Of a stretch of DNA of 64,000 bases, positions 24,656 to 37,383 are shown in pieces. The stretch is from Dysidea avara (taxonomy: Eukaryota > Porifera > Demospongiae > Dictyoceratida > Dysideidae). The DNA lies in contig NC_089281.1 of NCBI RefSeq assembly GCF_963678975.1, forward strand, positions 4,923,277 through 4,987,276. Direction: 5' to 3'. The number at the start of each line of letters is the position of its first letter. Positions within the stretch are counted from its first letter, which is position 1. The notes below the pieces were generated by a model. That model was not told the DNA's origin. It saw nothing but the letters and a program-made list of their open reading frames with translations, and ran no database searches. Made by a program: the position numbers and the translations under genes.

Positions 24656-25284
24656 ATGCAAACGAAAATGGTGCAGCCTTCCTTTTAAGGGTTTACGCGA
24701 GCAACAGGTCACGCTGAGGTATGGGAGGATGAGAAGAAGTTTCAGCAGTTTGGTTGGCGAACAACGACCAGCGAGAGCGCTTTCTTCACACCTACACGCT
24801 AAGGATTTGATGTGCAGGAAATTGCAAAGCTGGAAGCCGCTCAGGTGATGCACCAAATAGCAAGGGAAAATAATATGGTGTTAACGAACACTGAAGCTCA
24901 AGTTATAATACATCAAGTTTTTCATTTTAAATTCACAAGTTGACACCTGTGTGTGAAGGCATACGAACTTGTAGTGGCCCAGTAGCTCGTGTATTATGGT
25001 GAGGGACAAGTTTGAGTGTGCTTGTCTTGCTTGCAGACTTGTTCACAACGGATAATGGTTGTAATATAAAGGTATTGGCATTATCTGCCTGCTTTAAAAC
25101 AGTTGAGTAGTTCCACTTTATATGTGTGCTCTAGCACAGGTCTCAGCGAGCCAGCATTTCCTGGTCATCAACCAGTCCTGGGCACTGCTAAGCTGAAGAA
25201 CTGAAAGACTTATTTGACAACGTCTGAGGAAGCTTATCATTATCACTGACTGCTATTTCTAGAACCTCAAATGATAAACCTTAA
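24656..25284 (+). pseudogene. CFAP68: CFAP68 pseudogene
   Basis: Aligns with the CFAP68 exons at 42507..43497. The first exon opens MQTKMVQPSF and then meets TAA where the other copy has CAA. The rest of the exon is readable in DNA (GTATGGGAGGATGAGAAGAA) but a block is lost before GATTTGATGTGCAGG. The last exon keeps TTTCCTGGTCATCAACCAGT and CTGAGGAAGCTTATCATTA but has a 9-11 base loss and a TGA. Between them, at 25034..25068, is a candidate 35-bp exon (after GCTTGCAG, before GTATTGG) that the other copy appears to lack. One frame of it reads LFTTDNGCNIK. Confidence 0.8.
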
Positions 25285-25429
25285 ATTATGGCAGGTAGAC
25301 AAGTTCTAGTTTTATATATTCAAATACTACAAATGTTTGTCACAGCACATACTTAAAATTTATAATGTATATATGTGCATATGTAAGTATATTTGTACAA
25401 CAGAATTTGAAAATGTTGTATACATACCA

Positions 25430-28400
25430 GAGATCACATATAACCACCTATACCAGGTGTTCTTGTCATGGTATTGTTTCCCCCCATCCCTCGTCTTCTG
25501 CCACATCCAGCACCCTTAGGAGGTGGACATTTTGGTCACAGGGTCTCGATTTCATCAGTGTTAGGGATAACTGCATGGTCAGCAAAAAAGTCACTTGTAG
25601 TTGCTGCTGGATAAGTCTGGACCAAGTGTAAGCCGAGTAAGATGTGTGGAGTACATGTCATATAATATGTACTATTGTAATACAACAATGAGTCATATTG
25701 TGTGTACTAGTTAAATTGTGCTGTATGCTAGAAACACAAGAGTTTTAGCTAAGATATTTTCAAGGATGCATAAAGAATATAGTACATTATGCAAAACACT
25801 GAGCATGCTATGTCCACAAGCATGAGTCCAAAAACAGCAAACATCATCACTCAAAATTCCTACCTGTAGATAATTACAACATAAAATATGTACTATAAAG
25901 CCACCCAATTTCAAAGACAAATTACAGTGAACATACAGGTCACAATAGTATCCCTTGATTCGTGTGGCTATTGGTGGAATGTTAAAGGTTGGAATGGAAT
26001 GAAGAGGGGTGGGGATCACTTATATAATCATGTTCATAGCCGTACACGTAATAATATTACACAGGTAGGTAATCTTCAAGGGCTTGATTATACACAATAG
26101 TACAACAACTTATCCACAGGTAGTGCATTTGAATATAGAACTATGTCTTGAATAACACGAAATAACTGCAGTGAAGCTTACTCCTATAGATGTTTATTAA
26201 TTAACAGTTTAAAACACTAAATTTAATTTACTTGCTGCTGCTGACCTATAATCTAAGGATGTCTATAAATCCATTAGTTATAGACTTGTATTTGGCTATT
26301 AGCCTGGAAGAGGCATGGTACACATCATTTGTATATGTACCCTCGTGATTTGCTTGATATGTACACTCAGGCCTGCAGTCCTCAGGCTTGGGTGTACATA
26401 TCTTGTCAACCATGATACAACTATTACCCTCTTGTTTACTTGTTTCTTAAAAGCATACCTGGTCTTTTCGTATCATCACCACCAAAAAAGTGTATTCTTC
26501 TCCTACCAAGACAGAAATGTTCCATGATGTGAAATATTTCTTCTGGTTTCTTGACTGAACTATATATTCTGACTAACAACCAAGTTTTATAAAAATAGAC
26601 AATACCACAGCTAATTTCTACTTCTAATTATATGTACGTTATGTGTACTGCAAATGTAAATAGTGTGTAACACAATTTCCCCAAGAAAAGCTGTAAAGTG
26701 CAAATGTTCTTTTGTTTTGTAGACACTACACACACCATATGTTACAGTGAACGGTAGCCCATATACTCACCTCTTCAGTGATGATGATATCTAGGTCCAC
26801 ATTAGGATGCTCCAAAACCTTTATTCACTAAAATTTCATCTTCCAATATTCTACCCTCATTTCTGAATGTCTAAGAGTTTTCTCTGCATTTCATGATGAC
26901 CAACATACACTAGTTTAGGTGTACCTATAGAACACTAAGATACATACCTTAGTATGCTGAAACACAGAGCGTGATTCTATGTGTTTCACATTACCCGGGT
27001 TACTAAAGTTGGTCTTCATCCAACAGATGTCTTCACAGTGACGAAACCCCCACTTCTGAAAACACTGTAATGATATATGACATGTAAGTAACCTTAAAGT
27101 GGTCTATTCAACAAGTACACTAGAATAAATGAATACTGTTTTCCTTCTACCTAAACAGCCTTTATATTTCTAGGACTGCTGTCATAGAATCTGCTATTTA
27201 TTACAGGAATTCTTTATTTAATCTGACAATCTGATTGTTGCACTCAGAACACACAGAGGCCAGTCAATTGAAATAGCACATATGGCAGCTCCTTGTATGA
27301 AATATTTATAACAATTGTCACATACTAATAGTTGTACAATGAAGACATTATGAGATTATCATTACCTGCCTCCAAGGTCCAGTCCCTCACAACTACCACA
27401 CCAGAGAAACCTTAAGACACATGATCTGAGAAACAAAATATGCACATATACAGCTTGATGTACATGACCACTCATTATTCATGTTTTTTGATCCCCTAGA
27501 TGTCTTGTAGGATGTTTACAAAGTCAATACAGGGTCAAGAGTGGATGAATTCATATGCGAACAATGAAACATGCAAAAGTAACTCAAATTCTGTTTAAAA
27601 TATCATCAATAATAATGAGTGTTACAAACTCTAAATTATATTTGTTATCCAGCACTTCAATTACAGGAATGATTTATAAATTTATGGCATAATAGGCTCA
27701 AGAAGCAAATACCCAACTGCCCTTGTCTGACACAGTGCATACAGTTTCTTGACTCTCCAAAATTTTATCCATTACACTTGATATAGCTTCCTGTAGGTTT
27801 AACCTGGGGGGGGGGTATTACTTATTACTAGAGCCTGTAAGGGGCGTCCCAGCATTTTCTGGGCAGCAATGTTGCACATATAATGAGACCACTCAGGCTT
27901 TGCTTTCATACAGATAAATGTTGTAGTACTTTAACATCAACTACAATCGACTGTACGTATTTATCTGACCTCTTCAAAGCCCCATGGGGGAAGGTTATGC
28001 TGGACACTTTTCGCTGGTACTCTTCTAGTAGAGGGTTGATATATATGACATCAAAACATTGTCCCTAGTCAGACAAGTTGTAGTCATACATGTCACACTT
28101 CAGGTACCTGGAAAGTAATCAATACAGTGAACTACGGGTGGTTTGCTTTATACCCTATGTGTGTGTGTGTGTGTGTGAGTGAGTGCATACGTGTAATAAT
28201 CTGGCATAGCTGACTTGCGTGCGAAGTGTGAGGGTCTGGTGACAGCCACATTAAACACCTGTGCAAATGGAATGCAATTAATTCAAAACGCGCATGTAAA
28301 CACATGAACAATTTCTGGTTACAGTACGAAGGAGACACTTGAATGGTGACAAACTCATGTTGGATGTAGAATATAACAAACTCACCAGAGAGGAGGCTAC

Positions 28401-28611
28401 TGTGTACTGTTGCCTGTCAATATGTTTCAGTTATATGGCATGCACAAATTAAGTCAAGGCTCAGTGGGAATCATGTCATAGAATGTTGCTGTAATTGATC
28501 TCCAAGCATTTTGATTGGACACACCAGTTTTCTGTAAGACTGGTACAGGTGTGTAATGTGGCTGTCACCAGACCCTCATGCTCCACGCATGGGTCGGCTA
28601 CACCAGACTAG

Positions 28612-28663
<52 letters not shown>

Positions 28664-29650
28664 CGTGCGTGCGTGCGTGCGTACGTGCATTCAGGGTATA
28701 GCGTATTTTTCAGGTTGCAGTTTGAGATATCTGTATTGTTTGATCACTTTACTGCACCGTTTTCCAAGCAACCTGAATTTGACCCAAATCCTTCCTGCTA
28801 AAACATTATAATAAACTTCATCTATAGCCCACAGCATACACAGCTATCAGCTTACATCGGTGGGTTGGCAAATTTGGCTATTTGTAGATCTTTCAGCCGA
28901 ATCAGTTCTTTGAGCTTGCGATAGTCCTCAAACCTGTCCTCCAAGCTTGTAAAAGAGAACACAATGACACATGTACATACAAACATACTGAGTTGGCCAT
29001 TATAGTACCTAGCTCACATTCAGATGTATACCTACTATTCTGTCTCTACTGTCAACGTACATAGCAGTACATGGAATTACGTATAGGAACAAACAGGGAA
29101 TCTTTACATAAGAAAAGAATGTTTACAAAAGCCTTTCAACAGTACAAAAATTGAACTTTTGACTATCTTTTCATAGTGAATCGCACAATTTGTTCATCAA
29201 GAAAACGACCAGGCAGGGAACCAGAGACGTAATACATTGTGGCCTTTGATAGGATTTTTTCTGCATTAAACAGCAAATATTTTCAATGTCAATATTCATA
29301 TAGCGGGATAGCAATCATAAAAGCTCAGTCAGTATTATTTTATGTGGTAGTCTCATGGAGTATTGTGCACATAAATGTGTTATTGTACTGTCAAATTAAC
29401 CCTAAGAAGCAGGTCACCTGGTCAGTTTTTGGGAGTTGGTAGGACCAGAAAACACATAATTAACTTTGTACAACTAAATATTGTGCCCCACCAAAAGGGA
29501 CCAATCCATTACACACAATATACTGCATCATGGATGAAGTTTTGTGGTTGTTGTCCACAAAGTGGTGAGAGTAGTCATTTCTGGGTTGGAGCTATTAGTA
29601 CCTTTGAGGAATACTGTCTTTGTACATCGAATGAATGTCCTCCTGTATGA
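25430..29650 (-). pseudogene. METTL14: METTL14 pseudogene (exons 10 to 3)
   Basis: All exons from 3 to 10 are present in order on the minus strand but damaged. Exon 10 (about 25628..25430) lacks its acceptor and has a 14-bp deletion. Exon 9 is at about 26570..26469. Exon 8 (about 26815..26771) is truncated. Exon 7 (27054..26947) is nearly intact (KWGFR, CEDICWMKT). Exon 6 (about 27425..27368) has an internal deletion. Exon 5 (about 28113..27970) has TAG after CTGAC, in place of the Leu-Gly codons before the Gln-Arg-Phe-Asp stretch. Exon 4 is at about 28950..28857. Exon 3 (about 29643..29523) has 5- and 7-base deletions and has lost the donor. Exons 1 and 2 are absent because the duplication stops in intron 2. 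No functional protein is possible. Confidence 0.92.
28161..28688. mobile_element. inverted-repeat element bounded by (GT)n tracts
   Basis: GAGGGTCTGGTGACAGCCAC at about 28230 is repeated in inverted form near 28560 (GTGGCTGTCACCAGACCCTC). GT-rich tracts lie at both outer edges (28159..28178 and 28613..28688). The matching place in the METTL14 intron (about 49550) has only a short GT tract, so this is an insertion into the pseudogene copy. Confidence 0.7.
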
Positions 29651-30044
29651 TGTGACAAACATGTCTTCTACGATATTGTACACTATATACATGATAGTAA
29701 AACTTGATTTCAAGAGTTAATCATTAATGTATGTTCACTATGTAATTTAAATATCACATTATATAGAGCAGGGTGAAAATAACAGTCAGCCATCATCAAT
29801 CTGCTGATTAAATTAGCAAGTTGCTGTCCATTTCCTTTCTGGTCTGACATATTTCAGTCAACAAAGACAGTTAGTTTATTACCACCTGTGTTTACAGTTA
29901 ACATGAAGACATTTGTTGCTAGATGATAATATAGGTTGGGAGGGATTACAATGTACCACTCAACTGGTTTAGGGCTGTCAGACAACCATCTAATTGATAC
30001 TTTTGAAAACTTATTTTCACCCCTGTAGAGAATGTCACAAGTTT

Positions 30045-31460
30045 GTACAGTGGATTTGTACACAAAGGGAATGTCAATGAGATTGTAGCCATTAGACCTA
30101 TACCTAGCAATTGATAACTGGTAGTGATGACGTAACTGTTAGAAAGAATGTAGGGTAGTATACTGTGGACAAACAATTAGATACACATATATAGAGATAT
30201 CACCTATAGCATTATAGGACATGGAAAAGTGGAATGGAACAGAATGAATTAGTAACCATAATGCTTACCAGCTGGATTGTTTCCAATAATATGACTCTTA
30301 TGATCACCATAATCTACCTATACCTGTAGTCTTATAGTAGTGTGGGTAAACTCTAGTGATGTCACTTGTCTTTGATGACATACCATCTGAACTTATAACT
30401 GTTTGTGTTAATGCCATGTAGCACAAATCCTGCAATTAAAGTGTTGAACTTATACCCGCATTATATGATGGTCAAGATCATTGAAGTGATCCCTTAATAT
30501 CACAATCAATTGATTGTAAGAGTTAGGCCAGGCAGTTTTAAAGTATAGTAAGCAATTACAATGGAGTAACAATCAAAGGGTCAGGCACTGGTGTTCAAAG
30601 CACAGAGGAAGCAAATCTGAAGATTGGTATTCAGTAGTCAAGTAGTGCATTTGGAAAATACAGAATTGTCATTGAAACACCTGATATGTATCATGTATCT
30701 GAGTGAATCACATGTAGAGCAAAATTACTTGTGCTAAAATATACATGCTTAGAGGAATGTGATGTTATTTTGGTGGCTGACCAGAAAACTGTATGCAATA
30801 ACACCGGTATCTTTCACCAATAGCCAGTCAGACGTACCCCATAACTTTAAAGCCTTATAACATTTATTTAATGGTACAAATTAGTGCAACATCAACAGTG
30901 ATAGTACCTTAGCAGCTACTAACTATTAGTTCTTATCTTACAAGTACATACATACATACACATGGTTGTTTGGTGCCAAGTCAGTCAGCAGCAGTTCACA
31001 CTCCATAAATTACGCACAAGATGATCCAAATAAATATCCATGGAGGGAAAAGGAAGAAGGTAATTAAAAAGTGCAACACGTGATTGACTTGAGGCTTCTG
31101 CTTCACATGTATTACTTGTGCCGCAGGTTGCTGTGCATTAACCACAACTACATTGGTACTTTGTTGTTGTTGACCTCCAGATGGATACTGTGGCTGTTGT
31201 GGATATTGTTGGGGATATCCCTGTTGAGGTGGATACCCCTGCTGAGGATATGCAGGTTGTGGGTAGCCTTGCTGAGGGGGGTACTCTTGCTGTGGAGGGT
31301 ATCCATAAGGGGGTACTACAGAAAAGTACAAATATAGACAATTTATATCCGCTAAACTACGAAATGCAGTACAATGCAATAAAGGAATTAAGTTACCATA
31401 TACTGATATAAGGGTAAAGTGTTTTAATGCATCTAGGGTAATGTAATTGATTCTCTCTGT
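30045..31460. repeat. segmental duplication, copy 2 (Pro-rich gene 3' region)
   Basis: Collinear with 8540..10085. It abuts the METTL14-derived duplication at about 30040, where GAGAATGTCACA (shared with 53668) changes to GTACAGTGGATTTGTACACA (shared with 8540). Confidence 0.85.
30996..31315 (-). CDS. Pro/Gln/Tyr-rich small membrane protein, 3' exon (copy 2)
   Basis: The acceptor TTTTCTGTAG is followed by two bases completing a codon, the same phase as copy 1. It encodes about 106 residues: a shorter Pro-rich array ([16 protein letters not shown]), the conserved [12 protein letters not shown] linker, and the hydrophobic C-terminus [20 protein letters not shown] ending VIYGV. Compared with copy 1 it lacks several repeat units but has no stop or frameshift. 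Changes between copies in the membrane part are conservative (I/L, V/I), which suggests selection on both. The upstream exon was not found. Function unknown. The product is probably membrane-anchored. Confidence 0.65.
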
Positions 31461-31631
31461 AAAATGAATCTCAATCATCATTGGTCACGAGAAATTCCAT
31501 ATCAACAAGTGACTTTAGGTCATCCTTTTTTCACCTTTTTAAAGCATGTAATTGCAAGCCCCAAAGCCAGCCTATGGCCAGCTTTGTGGCTTTCTTTTAA
31601 CTTGTTTTTTTTTTTTAATTTTATTTATTTA

Positions 31632-31868
31632 TTATTTTTATTTATTAAGACTTTACAGCACAAGTGCTGAAGGTCTGTAGGACACCTGGTCCTACAGCCT
31701 GTTTAAAGTTGTTATATAAAGTATGTTTGAAAAGGTTCAGAAAGGAGAAAAAATCCATGACTGGACCTGGGCAGCCTCAAACCTGCAGCCATCAAATTAA
31801 CACTCAAACACTTACAGGAGTCTGCCAGGTGGTCAGGATGTTTTCTCCTTTTCAATTTCATGCATAGG
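31632..31868 (-). repeat. tRNA-derived SINE, most complete copy
   Basis: Minus strand: ACCACCTGGCAGACTCC (A-box-like), GCAGGTTTGAGGCTGCCC (B-box-like), AGGTCCAGTCATGG body, CTACAGACCTTCAGCACTTG, then GTCTTAATAAATAAA-type tail. Related copies lie at 4.56, 7.97, 35.88 and 42.87 kb. Confidence 0.8.
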
Positions 31869-31929
31869 AACTCTAGAGAGTGACTTATCGTCTCAACTAC
31901 TACAGCCTACAGGAATCATCAAAAAAAGA

Positions 31930-32720
31930 CTGTGACTTGCTTGGAGCTGAACTCTCTACAGGGTGACTTGATTGAAGGTAAACTCTATACAGGGTACCTT
32001 GCTTGTAATTGTACTTTCTACAGGAGCCTTGTTTCTAGCTGAACTAACATCAGTGTATGTAGCTGAACTCTCTACAGGATGACTTGTTTGTATCTGAACT
32101 CTCTAAATACAACAGGATTATTTGCTATGCACTGAATGTTCTAATAGGGTGACTGCACTATTAGAATATTTCACAGTCCTCTATAACTAGGTGTTTTTAT
32201 TGTGAATTCTCCGAAAGTTTACTCTACAAACCTATGCACTGATTTTCAGCTTATTCCCATAAGCAGTTTGCCTAGTAAGCATGGCAACTAAATGCTTTTT
32301 ACAAAACTCAATTATGTCATTGTTGCACACCGTTGGTTTTTGTGTTGTACCTTCATAGTCTTAATCTTGATTTCTTTCAACCACCAAAAAGCACTGCTGT
32401 GGTGGTTACTCTAATTACAGACCATTTTTCAACTGAAAACAATTTGCATTTGATCGGATTCCCACCAAAATTGGTACTGAGATTTGCTTTAATAACCCCT
32501 TTAAGTGTGCCAAATTCCAGTTTGATTGGGTACGCGTTTGTGTTTTATGGCCAGTGTGCAAAAGAAGCACAAAAAACAAGAATGAAAAATGTAACTTTGG
32601 CCGCTCATATCTCTGGGGTGATTACCTTCAAATGTGGTATGTGTACTCCCTAACCTGTATACCCACAGTGTGGCTGGCACACAGGTTTCTTGGACACACT
32701 AACATGTGTCTTGATACTAT
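31930..32720 (+). repeat. minisatellite-bearing dispersed element, copy B
   Basis: About six degenerate 31-bp units (GCTGAACTCTCTACAGGGTG) at 31945..32125, then GACTGCACTATTAGAATA, CTGATTTTCAGCTTATTCCC, TTTGCCTAGTAAGCATGGCA, AATCTTGATTTCTTTCAACC and a tail ending ACACTAACATGTGTCTTGAT. It is uninterrupted, so it shows the layout before the pogo insertion in copy A. Confidence 0.75.
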
Positions 32721-32919
32721 GACAGTGTTGTTTCTACACAATTGGAGATGATGTGGGCAAAGTTAATAATCACCAAGGGGGTAATTATCACTTGATAAAT
32801 TATATTTTTCTGAGTGCAATGTGTATAGTTATAGAACTTTGCGTGGGCGAGATCAAAGGAAAAAGTGTATTTTAAATTTCATGAAGTACACTCTCAGCCG
32901 GCCAACAGCTTCATCGACC

Positions 32920-33010
32920 ACAAAGAGTACTTTATTGCACCACAAAGAGTGCTTTATTCGTTCAATACAGCACTCTTTGCGGTGCAATAAAGCACTCTTT
33001 GTGGGCAATA
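32920..33010. repeat. inverted/tandem AT repeat
   Basis: GTGCTTTATT and its complement AATAAAGCAC, with AAAGAGTGC/GCACTCTTTG, recur in both orientations and form a local hairpin. Confidence 0.6.
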
Positions 33011-33464
33011 AAGCACAGTTGCCCACGTACTCTAGTGCAGGCTAATAGCCTGCTGGGCTCACGCCAGTACGACTAATCACCCAAGGCTAATAATTAGCCT
33101 CGCCACGCTAAGTGATCAATCACCCCAGCCAATACGAATTCTACCACTGGATTGCTTTTATAGACATACCTAAATGCTTCGATGATGGGTGGGAGAAGGT
33201 AACGTTGCTGTTACGATTGTTAATGTAAACGGACAAGTCCTGGAGATATCATGGAAATATTTCACCATGTGACTCACATTAAAATCGATTGTGGGTTGCG
33301 AGCAAAACCTGCCAAAATACACGATGAATGTCTACCATGCCAAACTATGGTGAAATACGCGTGAGTTACTTTGTTAAACTAGTTTGTGTGCGTTCGGGCT
33401 GCTAATAATTCGTGCAACACGTGTTAGTGCATGGTGAAGCTACACGACTAGAAAGTTTCATAAA

Positions 33465-33625
33465 TCATTTAAAGCATAGCCTTGCTCGTGCTATATCAAA
33501 AATAAAGTACTCAGCGCTTGGCCTCGATACTAATAAAGCACTCAGCTTCGCCTTGTGCTTTATTAGCATCTCGGCCGCGCACTTCGTACTTTATTTTTCA
33601 TATAGCACTCGCAGCTATGCTTTTA
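33465..33625. repeat. imperfect hairpin of about 160 bp
   Basis: AAAGCATAGCCTTGCTCGTG on the left matches GCACTCGCAGCTATGCTTTT on the right. AAAATAAAGTAC/GTACTTTATTTT and AATAAAGCAC/GTGCTTTATT pair further in, with the centre near 33545. Confidence 0.75.
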
Positions 33626-33970
33626 ACATATACATAAAGAAATGGCAAGAGAAAGGAGCTGGTAGCATAATCTTCTTTACCCCTCAAAGTTTATAGTGGC
33701 AGCATTAGTATCCCCACTCATGATACTGATGCCAATGAAACCTACAGAAAGTAAACTAGTAGTTAGGTTATTTATTTTCAGTTGTCAATTCTTTTTGGTC
33801 AACGGTAAATAAGACCCCAGGCTACAAACTAGCTAGTTACCATATTTTTACATAAAGCAGTCAATTTACACTCACAGTATCTGCAAGTATATCAAGACAC
33901 ATGGTAGTGTGTTGTGTGGCCAAGAAAGCCAGTGTGTCATGACAGCTACAGGGTTCTACAGGGTTACAAG

Positions 33971-34618
33971 TAGAGATGGACCGATACCACTTTTTACCAA
34001 TATTTCCGATACGAGTATTTGTACTGAAATTATTTGCTGATACCGATACCGATACTATACATTGAAGCCTAGACAACTTTATTATAGAAATTTCATTGTT
34101 GTGATACATAGCTAGCTATTAAAATTGATTGATCTCAGTTCAATCACGTTTTTAAATACTCATTGTGTAACAGTAAACATGATAAACATTACTAATTTCT
34201 TGATTTGAGGTAGTTTTCTTGTATGCTTATTGATAAGGCAATTAATTGCGTGGGTGGCGGATAATTGTACAGTGTTTGTTACAGCTTTTCAACCAAACCT
34301 TTTCATGAAAAAGCTAGCCAAGTAGTCATAAACTTATTTCTTGAGGAACAACTGCACTACCATTTAATTACAAAGGATTCACATGCTCTAATATATTAGA
34401 ATACACACGGAACAATTGCAGCAATACTTGGAAAAGAGTAACAAAGACTTTGTTTCGCTACTTTGTTAGCTCAACTAAGTTACTGATTAGCTAAACTAAG
34501 TTATTAGCTACTGCTAGAGATGGTTTAATAAAAGTGGTGAGTGTCTACTGTGGTATCTGTACCTTGTATTACCGATACCGATCCGATACCGATACCACTC
34601 GGTATCGGTCCACCTTTA
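33971..34618. mobile_element. hAT-type MITE with 8-bp target duplication
   Basis: Left end TAGAGATGGACCGATACC; right end, reverse complemented, TAAAGGTGGACCGATACC. It is flanked by GTTACAAG on both sides (33963-33970 and 34619-34626), the 8-bp duplication expected of hAT elements. A second copy lies at 50870..51992. Open frames inside are not supported. Confidence 0.92.
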
Positions 34619-34626
34619 GTTACAAG

Positions 34627-37380
34627 TAACTAGTGTATAATCGTGGGGTCAAAATACTGTAGTAATAAAACAGCCACTGAGAAGCTTTAAAAAGATGCGC
34701 AAAGCTGAAACAAAAATTCTAGGTTAGAATCTGCTTATTAGCAAAAGTTAGAGATCTACCAACAAAAAATCTATATATATATTCGCATTCACTGTAGGCT
34801 GTGTTAAACATAAATAATTTCCTTTTAATAATGACTAAAATATTAATATGGGCATGAAGTTCTTCAAATGCCTGAGATGATGGGATAATTAATCCCATAC
34901 ACTGTCAAGAAGTCAGTGCACTTCAAATTTTCCCATACATTTATATAGGGAAAGCTGTTTAAGAAGAATGCTTTGAAGTGAGCAACTAGACAAATTTGTG
35001 GTTGAAGCCCTACTGACATGTCGTATGGGAGTTATATATGATTAAATAACACCTTTTCTGTATGAGAAGATTGTGTTGGTGTTCCATAATCTTTATGGTC
35101 CTAGCAGATCTGACCCCATCATTTTTTTGCCTATGCTGTTGCCACTGGACATTCTTCCTAGCAAATGTGTGATAGGCATTGTTTATTCTGTTATCTACCA
35201 CTGTTGTTTTGCAAGTGTACTTCAATTGTAGTACTAATAGTTTAGCTCACTAACATCACAGAATGAAAGACAATTTCCCGTCTACCACTTTTGATTTTGT
35301 AACTTTTCACCCAGGCTTTTGAAAGGTTTCATCCTTTTTGTAGCTGGACTATCTAAGTATATGTATTGTATTGCATATTGATGCCTAACCATTTGGTAAG
35401 TCTCTATTACAAACACTGTAGTTTGAAATAATGGAGAAATAAGAGTAAACCATAACTTTTTATTTCTACGATCACTACCCAAATTTAAAATAACTAAATT
35501 GGCTGTTTACCACAATTCATGACTAGTAAACCTGCACATACCACGTCAAAAGAAGGAATCACGACATACATGTGATAAAATTATTTCCCATCTGAATACA
35601 TAGCCTGAGGGCATAATGTATTTCACGGGTGGAATCGACTTCTTAACAGTAATCCAAGGATAATTGGAAAAGGAAGATATAGGACACAGACACGGACATT
35701 TTCAAAATGCACTTTTACATTTATATAAGTTATTTTTTATACCTAACGTTGTACTATGCAGTAGTCTTCGCTGCCAGACACAGAGACTGACTTTGAGTAG
35801 TACTTATCAATTTATAAGTGCATGTACAGAGAGGATAGGCTAGAACGCTACAGAGTACCATACACCATATTTATTTGTTTTATTTATGCTTTACAGCATA
35901 CAAGCTGAGGACTCGCATGTTCCTACAGCCTAAAAATTACAACAATAAATAAATATTATACTGTTGTACACACCTAATGCATACTCAGAGATTCAGCTGA
36001 CATGCCCCAACTTAGCCTCGCAAGCCAGGACCTTAGTAGGTATAAGTGCCTATGCCTTATACTGAAAGCTGAGAGCTCCTGGATCTGGCCTACGACAGTG
36101 GGTCTCTACAATTACATAGATTTCAAGTACACTTGTACAACAGTACATTGTCTATAATACTTGTAGCGTGAGCATTATCCATCTTTTGTAATGCTGGAGA
36201 CACCATCACAACTGTTGGTACTGCTCTTCCTTGGAAGTCACAATGGTTGTGCATGCAGCAATTTATTAGATTATTTACGTACTTGTGCGTACTAATAGCG
36301 ATAGAGGTTATTGTTGCAGCACAGATTTATTCCTTTGTTGCTCCAGTACTTAACACTAACATTAAGGCTTCAGTGATGAGCCAAAAAGTATTTAGTTAGA
36401 TAGTCACATAGTTGTGTTGCCCACCTTTTCAATATATCAAAATTAATAGTAAATTTATAATATCCAGGTGTGCATTTACTATAAATTATGGGTAAACCAT
36501 GTAGGAATAGCTATGTCACCATACAAAATTATTTAGCTCGACTACTATCATACGTTTTTGTTAATATTCTAACTATTTTGTGCATACAAAACTTTCATGA
36601 CTTGTAAGGAAGAGTAGTATTAAGCTTGATAATGGTCTCCAGCGTTACAATAGATAATGCCTGCATTATTGTTAAGAAGCTGTTTTCAGCTCAGTCTGTG
36701 AGTCCGGTACATGAAGTACATTATGCCTACCCTATATGGAAAAAAGCAAGGAGTTATTTTCTGCCTGTTACATAGCATTACAATCAGAGAGCAGCATCTC
36801 TGCAATCAATCTACTTCCTTCACATGTAGGAGGTGAAGTACAGAACTTACAAATTCTGTTATTCTTGTGATACCCAGCACAAGAATCCATTGACACACTC
36901 GCTACCCACAAATCAATGTCTTTGTGAAGGAAATGGGACAGACAGGAAGACAAAGGTAGGTCTATGATATGTGGATTGTTACTGCTACAGTAAACAAAAA
37001 GGACATCTTGGGCATAAGTGATGTTGAGCAGAGAAAAAATCAACCCATAGTGTTAGCTTTCATTGAGATAATTTTGCTTGGCAACAGTCAGTCAGTAGAA
37101 AATCAAAATTATCAGTGTCACTCTAAATGCTATGTATATTGAAAGATGGCATTGAGGCACCAGTGATAGTAAAAGTGAGAATGACACTGATTACTTGATT
37201 GTTAAGTGACCATCATAATTGTGAAGTAATATCTGATAATCATGACAATAGTGATATTCATAACATACTATTTGTAGAACATACCACGTTCCAAATTGTA
37301 CACAGCTTGGAAGATACATTACATGTGCTACAATTATAGTAGTAGCAATCAATTACCAACACCTTTATTTCCACGGAACA
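34627..37380. other. no gene seen; repeat fragments
   Basis: AT-rich DNA with a SINE tail at about 35874..35940 (TTTATTTATGCTTTACAGCA) and fragments of the 17.4/56.1 kb dispersed repeat (35520..35600, 36660..37080). No exon is convincing. Confidence 0.4.
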
Positions 37381-37383
37381 TAC

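Larger units (their letters stand above)
21480..30040. repeat. large segmental duplication, decayed copy
   Basis: Collinear with 39540..53690 on the same strand. Matches include GAGTTGCTCAGATG/CCAGATGTT (22080 vs 40290), ACACAATCAATGACCTT (23205 vs 40875), GGTATGAGGTATCACAAT (24083 vs 41605), the CFAP68 first exon, METTL14 exons 10 to 3, and intron 2 up to about 30040. It is shorter because the other copy gained transposons. This copy's exons carry the disabling changes. Confidence 0.88.

Noticed and set aside
29854-30176. Overlapping minus-strand frames near 30 kb as a gene
   Set aside because: They cross the junction of two duplicated non-coding segments and have no splice support.
32333-32653. 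Plus-strand frame of 106 codons
   Set aside because: It lies in the tail of the minisatellite-bearing element. The matching tails in copies A and C do not preserve the frame.
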